The notes below the pieces were generated by a model, which saw only the letters and a list, made by a program, of their open reading frames with translations, was not told the origin of the DNA and searched no databases. Positions 16,128 through 22,942 of a stretch of DNA of 31,934 bases are shown piece by piece. This stretch comes from an uncultured Pseudanabaenaceae cyanobacterium. GTDB taxonomy: Bacteria > Cyanobacteriota > Cyanobacteriia > PCC-9006 > JAAUQQ01. The stretch spans positions 1-31,934 of the forward strand of contig CALLPZ010000348.1 of NCBI GenBank assembly GCA_938015405.1. The letters run 5' to 3'. How positions within the stretch are numbered: the first letter of the stretch is position 1; every line of letters starts with the position of its first letter. The position numbers and the translations under genes are program-made.

Positions 16128-18425
16128 ATGGCTCCTCGTTCTTGGACAACGCGGCTTGTTTGTAGCCTTGGTCTAGGGTTGCTCCTCAATGGCACCCCCG
16201 CACTGCTCTCCTTAGAAACATCGATGGTGCAGGCCCAAGGTGCTGTGCCACGTCTGGTACGCCAAGGCTATTCTCGCCTGGGCGATAACCAGGTCGATGC
16301 CGCAGTGGACATTTTCCAACGGGCAGTCAAGCAGTACCCCAACTTGGTTGAAGCCAAACTGGGACTGGCGATCGCCTACCGTCGTCTCGGCCGAGACCAG
16401 GATGCCTGGAACACTTACCAAAGCGTTCTAGCCCAAGAACCAGATAACCTTTTAGCCCTTAAGACCGTGGGCCTACTCGGCGGCTTCCGCCAAGAATGGC
16501 AGGAACCCGGCATTGAAGCCCTAGATCGCTTCCTCTCCTTAGAGCCGGGCGATGTTGATGCTCGGGCCCAGCGCGCTCTGCTTTACGGCTACCAAGGCCG
16601 CTTCCAAGAGTCCCTCGCTGACTACGAAGTAGTCCTGCAACAGAATCCCTCCCCAGAGGTTCTGCTCGGCAGTGCTCAAATCTACACCTACAGCGGTGAC
16701 TTCGTCCGAGGCTTAGATCTATTTAACCGTTACCAAAGTAGTGGTGGCACCATTGGCGGAAATGCTCTGATTGCCTACGCAAGAGCGCTGCGAGGCAGCG
16801 GCAGCCCAGCCCAAGCCGCCCAGATTCTGGAAGGCCAACTGGGAGGCCCCCTCAATGGTCAAGACGTACAAGTCCGCTCCGAACTGGCCCAGGCCTACCT
16901 CGATTCTGGTCGTCCAGTGGAAGCTATGACCGTCCTGGAGCCCCTACGCAGTCTTCCTTCTGCCCGCCTCCCCTTGGCTCGCGCCTTGAATGAAATCGGC
17001 CAAGACCAAGGCCTATCTGATCTCGTCCAAGAAGCCGCTGCGCTTTACCGCGCAGAGTTAAGTAGCAACCCCAGCCCCAATAGCTCTCTCCTGCGAGAAG
17101 CCGGCGATGTCCTCAGCGGTTCTCCCGCCGATCGCCCTTTCGCCTTAGATCTGTACCGTCGCTTGGCTCAACAGGCCCCCAATGACCGCATTGTCGCCCT
17201 GCGCATCCTGGTATTAGAAAGCCAGCTGGGTCAAGTGGATGCTGGCCAACTCAGCCAACGGCTCACAGCATTAGTCAATCCTCTGCCATCCAGCCGCGCT
17301 GACCAACGTGCCTTCGCCCAAGCCCTCGTTCCGCTAGAGCCCCGTCCCGAACTCCTGCCGGTCTACCAACAACTCCTCGCATCGGGCGTGGATGTCCCCT
17401 TTCTCAACTTCCGCATGGCCCAGCTCGCCATCGAGCGTAATGACTTTGCTACGGCCGAAGTTTCTCTAAGTGCTTACCAATCCACTGCTGCGGGAGCCAA
17501 GGACTTAGCGCCTCAACTGCTCTATGCAGAAATTGAACGCCGCCTGGGTCGCTTGGAAGATAGCGCGAACCGCTACATTGCTGTTCTCAACACTGGCACG
17601 AGCGATGAAGAGGTTCAGCAGGCTGCTATCCAAGGCCTTGCAGGCATTCGCCTCAGTCAAGGGCGGGCTGATGATGCCATTGCCCTTTACGATCGCCTCT
17701 TGATCAACAACCCAACCGACCTCAAACTGCTGCTGGCCAGAACAGCGATCGCCTACGAAACCGATTTAGCATCCAAAGCTGAGGCCCAAGCCGTGGTCAA
17801 TCGTTGGCTGCAACAGCGCCCTGGCCAAACAACTCCAGAGCTATATACCCTGGTCGCAGCCCTACCTGCTGAGCGCGAATGGGAGTCACTTTACCAAGCT
17901 CTCGCCAACGCCAATCCCAACCACCGCCCAGTCCAAGTTCGCTTAGTCGAAACCGTGGCCCTGCGCAATCGCTCCCAGGCCAGGGCATTGGTGGACAGGC
18001 TCACTCGCCAGGCCCAAGCCTTCAACCCCACTGGTGCCGCTCCTTTCCTATTAGAAGCTGACCTTGCCGAGGCCCTGGATGATAAATCTCGCGCTCTCAA
18101 TGCATACCAGGCTGCCCTAGTCCGGGAGCCCAGCAATATTCAAGTGCTCTCAGCCTTTGGGGGCTATCGCTTCCGCAGCCGAGCCTTCGTTGAAGCCGAA
18201 GCTTTATACACCCAAGTCCTGAGCTATCGCCCCACGGACTTGGAAGCCCAGCAATCCTTGGCCGAGCTCTCTGCGGTTCAAGGGCGCAAGATTGATGCCC
18301 TGGTTCAATTTGACGACCTACGCCGCGGTGGCTCTAACCCAGCCAATGCCAGCCTGCGCATGCGTCAAATCCAAGAGGATTTCCTCCAGCAGCGAGGCTT
18401 CCAACCCGCTTGGGAACGCTTCTAA
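16128..18425 (+). CDS. Periplasmic TPR-repeat protein of the cellulose locus (BcsC TPR-part-like)
   Basis: A 765-residue exported protein. A signal peptide is clear ('LVCSLGLGLLLNGTPALL', with likely cleavage near 'SMVQAQG', about residue 36). The rest is tetratricopeptide-like helix pairs to the end, for example 'AVDIFQRAVKQYPNLVEAKL', 'AWNTYQSVLAQEPDNLLALK' and 'ALNAYQAALVREPSNIQVLS'. The chain ends 'FLQQRGFQPAWERF' with no beta-barrel. In proteobacterial BcsC and PgaA such a TPR scaffold is fused to an outer-membrane barrel. Here it stands alone next to a separate barrel gene, like AlgK beside AlgE. It probably bridges BcsB and the outer membrane. The ATG at 16128 is chosen because it begins the signal peptide; the frame extends upstream only from a TTG at 16089. 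A terminator-like hairpin follows. Confidence 0.88.
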   Translation: MAPRSWTTRLVCSLGLGLLLNGTPALLSLETSMVQAQGAVPRLVRQGYSRLGDNQVDAAVDIFQRAVKQYPNLVEAKLGLAIAYRRLGRDQDAWNTYQSVLAQEPDNLLALKTVGLLGGFRQEWQEPGIEALDRFLSLEPGDVDARAQRALLYGYQGRFQESLADYEVVLQQNPSPEVLLGSAQIYTYSGDFVRGLDLFNRYQSSGGTIGGNALIAYARALRGSGSPAQAAQILEGQLGGPLNGQDVQVRSELAQAYLDSGRPVEAMTVLEPLRSLPSARLPLARALNEIGQDQGLSDLVQEAAALYRAELSSNPSPNSSLLREAGDVLSGSPADRPFALDLYRRLAQQAPNDRIVALRILVLESQLGQVDAGQLSQRLTALVNPLPSSRADQRAFAQALVPLEPRPELLPVYQQLLASGVDVPFLNFRMAQLAIERNDFATAEVSLSAYQSTAAGAKDLAPQLLYAEIERRLGRLEDSANRYIAVLNTGTSDEEVQQAAIQGLAGIRLSQGRADDAIALYDRLLINNPTDLKLLLARTAIAYETDLASKAEAQAVVNRWLQQRPGQTTPELYTLVAALPAEREWESLYQALANANPNHRPVQVRLVETVALRNRSQARALVDRLTRQAQAFNPTGAAPFLLEADLAEALDDKSRALNAYQAALVREPSNIQVLSAFGGYRFRSRAFVEAEALYTQVLSYRPTDLEAQQSLAELSAVQGRKIDALVQFDDLRRGGSNPANASLRMRQIQEDFLQQRGFQPAWERF

Positions 18426-18453
18426 AAGCAGCGAACAGAATAAAGAATGCTCT

Positions 18454-18490
18454 ATGCGCTGCGGCTCCATTTGTGTCCGCAGCGCATTTT
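18454..18490 (+). terminator. Intrinsic terminator between the TPR and GH8 genes
   Basis: The arms ATGCGCTGCGG (18454-18464) and CCGCAGCGCAT (18477-18487) form a perfect 11-base stem with a 12-base loop, followed by TTTTGATT. It lies about 28 bases after the TPR stop codon and implies that the downstream GH8 gene has its own promoter or depends on read-through. Confidence 0.8.
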
Positions 18491-18593
18491 GATTAAATCT
18501 CTGGAACCCAGATGGAGACAAGCCGTCTCAGATGACGAAGTGACCTCCAATAATCCATATCTCCTAGGCGATCCACCTTAAAGCCAGGCTAGG

Positions 18594-20045
18594 ATGAGGG
18601 GCGATCGCAGTTATTACGTCCGAGGGGAGCCCAAAGCACCGATGCGTGAATCGGAAATATCGTCCCGTCAACCCGTTATCTCCTCAAAAGGCCCTCGCCG
18701 CTGGAACAGTCATCAGCAATTCTTCAACCCATCACTGCGAGTATTTTTCCGCGTGATGCTTGGAGCGATCGGCCCTGGATTAGCTTTGGCCATTACCAGC
18801 TGTCAGCCTCTACTCCCTGAGTTCAGCAACAACTCCGATTCATCAACCTCCACCGAGTCCGTCGGGACTGATGAATCAGGAAGCACAGGAATCAACAATA
18901 CGGATACCTCGATCCGCCCAGATCCGGCTCCACAGAAACAGCAACTCAACCCCAACCTGCCCACAGAACCTAGCCCAGAACTCCTCCAAGAAAGCTGGGA
19001 CACCTACCGACAAAGGTTTATCCAAGAAGATGGACGGGTCATCGATTGGGAAGCAGAAAGTCGCTCAACCTCCGAAAGCCAGGCCTATGCGATGTTGCGG
19101 GCTGTTCTGGCAGATGACCCTGAAACCTTTGCTCGCACTTTGGAGTGGGCCCAAGACAACCTAGCTCGTCCTTCCAGCAGCCAGCCCGGAGCACCGCTCA
19201 AAGATCAACTATGGTCTTGGAATTGGGGGATGCGGGCCGATCGTTGGGTCGTTCTAGATCCAAATTTCGCAACAGATGGAGACATCGATGCGGCCACCGC
19301 TCTAATCTTGGCCGCCCGTCGATGGAACCGCCCGGATTACCTAGCCCTAGCCCAACTCAAGCTTAAAGACATCTGGCAATTCTCCACCGCAACTCTCGGT
19401 GACCAACGCTACCTGCTGCCAGGCCCTCAAGAAGCCTTTGTCAAAGGCGATCGCCTCCAGCTCAACCCCTCTTATCTCGCCCCCTACGCCTTTCGCCTAT
19501 TCGCCACGGTGGATCCAGAGCGAGACTGGTCCAGCCTGGTGAGCAGTAGCTATCAAGTCCTAGAAAGCTCATCAGAGCTCTCGGCCCTGGGGTTACCTAG
19601 CGATTGGATTGAAGTGACCAGTGCTGGAAACTTTCAGCCCATCACTCAACCCAGCAAGCTCAACAGCCGCTACAGTTTTGATGCCTATCGGGTTTGGTGG
19701 CGCGTGGCCTTGGATGCAACCTGGTTTGATGCACCGGAAGCCAAGCAATATCTCAATGATCACCTCAGCAGTTTTCGCGAATCCTGGCAGCAAGAACAGC
19801 GAATCCTAGCTCAATACAATCTAGCCGGAGAGCCCTTAGCCAACTATGAAGCAACATCTCAGTACGGAATGCTGTACCCAGCCCTAAAACATATTGCTCC
19901 TGAGATCGCAGCTGAGATGTTCCAATTTAAACTTCTCTCTAGCTACAAAGAAGGACTTTGGGATGACGAGTCAGCCTACTACAGCCAAAACCTAGCTTGG
20001 CTCGGGCTCTTTCCCTTCGAAGTCTTCTCCGAAACAGTACGGTAG
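18594..20045 (+). CDS. bcsZ: Glycoside hydrolase family 8 endoglucanase, BcsZ-like, putative lipoprotein
   Basis: BcsZ cleaves beta-1,4-glucan in the periplasm and is needed for orderly cellulose export. The 483-residue product has a long basic N-terminus, then 'MLGAIGPGLALAITSCQPLL' (about 55-74) with a lipobox-like ITSC, so it is probably membrane-anchored. A Ser/Thr/Pro/Gln-rich linker follows (to about 120). The catalytic domain starts near 'ESWDTYRQRFIQEDGRVIDW'. The general-acid motif reads 'TSESQAYAML' where the family has SEGQ; the Glu is kept and the Gly is replaced by Ser. 'LWSWNWGMRADRWVVLDPN' and 'ATDGDIDAATALILAARRW' hold the substrate-binding and general-base Asp. The ATG at 18642 after GAGGGGAG is an alternative start. 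The neighbours bcsB and bcsA support the role. Confidence 0.9.
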   Translation: MRGDRSYYVRGEPKAPMRESEISSRQPVISSKGPRRWNSHQQFFNPSLRVFFRVMLGAIGPGLALAITSCQPLLPEFSNNSDSSTSTESVGTDESGSTGINNTDTSIRPDPAPQKQQLNPNLPTEPSPELLQESWDTYRQRFIQEDGRVIDWEAESRSTSESQAYAMLRAVLADDPETFARTLEWAQDNLARPSSSQPGAPLKDQLWSWNWGMRADRWVVLDPNFATDGDIDAATALILAARRWNRPDYLALAQLKLKDIWQFSTATLGDQRYLLPGPQEAFVKGDRLQLNPSYLAPYAFRLFATVDPERDWSSLVSSSYQVLESSSELSALGLPSDWIEVTSAGNFQPITQPSKLNSRYSFDAYRVWWRVALDATWFDAPEAKQYLNDHLSSFRESWQQEQRILAQYNLAGEPLANYEATSQYGMLYPALKHIAPEIAAEMFQFKLLSSYKEGLWDDESAYYSQNLAWLGLFPFEVFSETVR

Positions 20046-20296
20046 AGATGGCCCCCTATAAAATGTATTATTTGTTTAACAAAGACTTGAGTATTTACGC
20101 CTACCTGGGTTCTCTGAAGTCTTCACGGCAGATGAGTTTTCTTTCGTAAAAACTTATTATTTTGGCTGACAAGCCATTGAGTTCCGATAAACTTCCGCCG
20201 ATATACGGCTCGAATGCATCACATTGACCATCCTCTGGGAAATCTAAAGAGGGGTCTTCCTTCGGTGCTATATAGATTCTTGGGATTACTTATATT
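20046..20296. promoter_or_regulatory. Upstream region of bcsB
   Basis: A 250-base AT-rich gap separates bcsZ from bcsB. It contains a TATATAGAT stretch about 30 bases before the bcsB ATG that could be a -10 region. It matches no c-di-GMP riboswitch consensus that I can see. The assignment as promoter region rests on spacing and composition only. Confidence 0.35.
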
Positions 20297-22942
20297 ATGA
20301 AACGCCTGCCTCGCAGACTGTCCGGGGAAACCCAGACATCGCGTTCCAAATCGCCTCGGCGGCTCAGCCCGATTTTCTGCAAGGTATTGGCCCTAGGTAG
20401 CAGCAGCCTGTGCATGGCGCTGGTCCTCCCAGTGGCACAATCCATTCATGGTGCGGTGCAAGCCCAAGAAGCAATTTTGCAGGATGAGAATCAGCTCATC
20501 CGCGAATTTGGTCTACCTAGTGCACCTCCTCCTGCGCCAGTTTATCGTCCTGCTCCCGCGCCTGCCTATAGTCCGCCGCCCCCCGCTCCTGCTCCTGCGC
20601 CGGTCTATAGTGCGCCAGAGCCTCGCTATGAAGCACCTAGGGCGACCTACGAGCCATCTAGAGCTGTCGAATCGACTAGGATTAGCAATGAATCCCAGGA
20701 TTTTGGCAGCCAGGACACCGCCTCAGAGACCAGTTCGACTGACCGTGAACTCATCGCTGAGGGCAATGGTCAAGAGGATTCTGACGCCAAAACGGACAAA
20801 GCCAAGGCAAGTGGCCCCTTAAGCCGCTACGTCTTGGAATTCAACCGCAGCCCCATCGTCGGCAATCGCTTACAGATGCGAGGCGTCTATTCTGAGCGCC
20901 GCCTAGGCTTCACTCGCCCTCGAGGATGGGACGTGCAGACAGCGAAGGCACTCATCCGCTATCAGCATTCTCCCGATTTACTGCCAGAGCGTTCCAACCT
21001 GTTAGTGCGAGTCAACGGCACAAGCGTTGGCAGTATTCCACTCACGGAAACCAATGGCGAAGTCGGCGAATTCCTGGTCGATATCCCCACCAATCTGATC
21101 CAGGACTACACCGAAATCACGCTGGTTGCTCAGCAAAATAACCAGAAGGCCTGCTCGGATCCAGCGGATCCAATGCTGTGGACCGAGGTCCTGCCTGACT
21201 CTAAGGTGATCCTCGACTATGAGCCCCAGGCCATAGACCTCGATTTCGCCAACTTCCCCTACCCCTTCTTTGATGAGCTCGCCCTGGATGCGAATCGCGT
21301 CACCTATGTGATGCCCAACGAAGTGAACCAGACGTGGATGACGGCCGCCGCAAGGTTCCAGGCCAATCTGGGCCGCCAAGCAGACTATCGTCCCTTGAGC
21401 ACCAATATGGTCAAGGATTTTGACAAGCTGGCCTGGAACGATCGCCTTGTCATTATTGGTACCCCCGAAAATCAGCCTCTCCTCAAGAAGCTTGCTCTGC
21501 CACTGAACCAGGCCAACGGGAAATTCGTTGATAGCGACAGCAAGCAACCCATCCCTGACGATGTTGGGGTTCTGATGTTGGCTACGGTGCCTGAAAGCGG
21601 AAACCCCGTTCTCGTCATCAGCGGTAACGGTCCCAAGGGCATTGAGCGGGGGATCCAAACCCTACAAACCAGAAATGGGACAGCCCTGAGCAACGGTGCC
21701 ATCACCTTAGTCACAGACAGCACCACGCCCAGTTCCCCCGATCCACGCAAATGGCCTGGTCACCTGCCCACGGACGATAAGTTCAACCTTTCGGCACTCC
21801 AGCAGGCCGATGGAAAGTCGTTCAAGGACATCACTGTAAGAGCAGCCAGTGCTCCTCCCATCGAGATTGATTTCCGTGCCCTGGGCGATGACCACTTCCT
21901 GCGCGGCAACGCCATGAAGTTGCTCTACAGCTACGCTCCAGGTCTTGACTCCCGCAATTCAACGATTGAAGTTGCGATCGATAATGTGACCATTGCAGGT
22001 CAGCGCCTTAGCGGCAGAGGAGGAACGAACGAAACCTTCAACGTCAACCTGCCTGAGAACCTGATCAAGCCCGATTCCAAGCTGCGAGTTTCCTTCCAGC
22101 TGAGTCCCCAGGACGATGAGAACTGTGGCATTGCCCATGACAATAACCTCTGGGCCACTCTCCACAGTGATAGCAGTTTCAATTTGAGTCGTGAAACCTC
22201 AGTTGATCTGCCAAACCTGAAGCTAGCCCAGGTCGGCTTCCCCTTCGCAGCCCCCCAGGATCTCTCAAATACCAGCTTTGTCACGGCATCAGCCCCGAGC
22301 GCTGCTGCCATCATGACGATGCTGGAAGCCAGTGAGCGCCTTGGTCGCCTCAGTCAGTCCAAAGCCATCCAAATCAACGCCTATCCTGAAGGAGAGTTAC
22401 CCACGGCAGAGCGGGATAACGACAACCTGATTTTGGTCGGTAGTCGCGATGAACTTCCCCTGACAGAAGACCTCAACAAAAAAGCCAAGAAGGGCAATCG
22501 GCTAACGCTGCAAGGCAATAGCCTCAAAGGCAAAGATGGCACCGTCGTTCAGACGCTGGATGGAAAAGGCATCATTCAACAGATTGTCTCCCCCTGGAAC
22601 AAAGAACGCGTCATCCTCGCGCTGACGGGCCAGTCGGATGCAGACCTGGGAATTGTTCAACAGGTCTTTGAATACGACTCCTGGTTCCTCCAGTTAGAAG
22701 GAGACACAGTTTTAGTCAGCCGTAACGATGAAACTGCATCTCCCTTCGACCCTAACGCCTATGAGCTGAAGTTTCTTCAGGTCAACAAGACGCAGCGGCT
22801 CGAAAACGTTGGCCCCCTCAGCAAGGCATCCCGCTTCCTCCAGGAACGCTGGCTCATGTTGCCTGTGGCGGTCTTGGCACTCTGCCTGATGATGTACGGC
22901 ATGTCCCAGATCTACCTCAAGCGGGTGGGAGGCACGAAGTAA
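20297..22942 (+). CDS. bcsB: Cellulose synthase regulatory/periplasmic subunit BcsB
   Basis: BcsB is the periplasmic partner anchored next to BcsA that guides the glucan with its carbohydrate-binding domains. The 881-residue product has a signal peptide ending near 'HGAVQAQEA' (about residue 56), then a Pro/Ala/Tyr-rich segment (about 75-125), an acidic linker, and the conserved body from 'SGPLSRYVLEFNRSPIVGN'. Two repeats of the binding-domain and flavodoxin-like pair are visible. The first has 'LLPERSNLLVRVNGTSVGSI'. The second has 'RNSTIEVAIDNVTIAGQRLS' and 'DDENCGIAHDNNLWATLHSD'. The C-terminus carries the membrane anchor 'WLMLPVAVLALCLMMYGMS' (about 850-870). Its TAA stop is followed directly by the bcsA ATG, so the two are translationally linked. 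Some cyanobacterial homologues are annotated only as cellulose synthase regulators. Confidence 0.94.
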   Translation: MKRLPRRLSGETQTSRSKSPRRLSPIFCKVLALGSSSLCMALVLPVAQSIHGAVQAQEAILQDENQLIREFGLPSAPPPAPVYRPAPAPAYSPPPPAPAPAPVYSAPEPRYEAPRATYEPSRAVESTRISNESQDFGSQDTASETSSTDRELIAEGNGQEDSDAKTDKAKASGPLSRYVLEFNRSPIVGNRLQMRGVYSERRLGFTRPRGWDVQTAKALIRYQHSPDLLPERSNLLVRVNGTSVGSIPLTETNGEVGEFLVDIPTNLIQDYTEITLVAQQNNQKACSDPADPMLWTEVLPDSKVILDYEPQAIDLDFANFPYPFFDELALDANRVTYVMPNEVNQTWMTAAARFQANLGRQADYRPLSTNMVKDFDKLAWNDRLVIIGTPENQPLLKKLALPLNQANGKFVDSDSKQPIPDDVGVLMLATVPESGNPVLVISGNGPKGIERGIQTLQTRNGTALSNGAITLVTDSTTPSSPDPRKWPGHLPTDDKFNLSALQQADGKSFKDITVRAASAPPIEIDFRALGDDHFLRGNAMKLLYSYAPGLDSRNSTIEVAIDNVTIAGQRLSGRGGTNETFNVNLPENLIKPDSKLRVSFQLSPQDDENCGIAHDNNLWATLHSDSSFNLSRETSVDLPNLKLAQVGFPFAAPQDLSNTSFVTASAPSAAAIMTMLEASERLGRLSQSKAIQINAYPEGELPTAERDNDNLILVGSRDELPLTEDLNKKAKKGNRLTLQGNSLKGKDGTVVQTLDGKGIIQQIVSPWNKERVILALTGQSDADLGIVQQVFEYDSWFLQLEGDTVLVSRNDETASPFDPNAYELKFLQVNKTQRLENVGPLSKASRFLQERWLMLPVAVLALCLMMYGMSQIYLKRVGGTK

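Noticed and set aside
20046..20296. c-di-GMP riboswitch upstream of bcsB
   Set aside because: No match to the GEMM-I or GEMM-II core could be seen by eye; c-di-GMP control is better explained by the PilZ domain of BcsA.
21002..21658. A 218-codon minus-strand frame inside bcsB
   Set aside because: It is antisense to a firmly identified gene, with no motif and no ribosome site.
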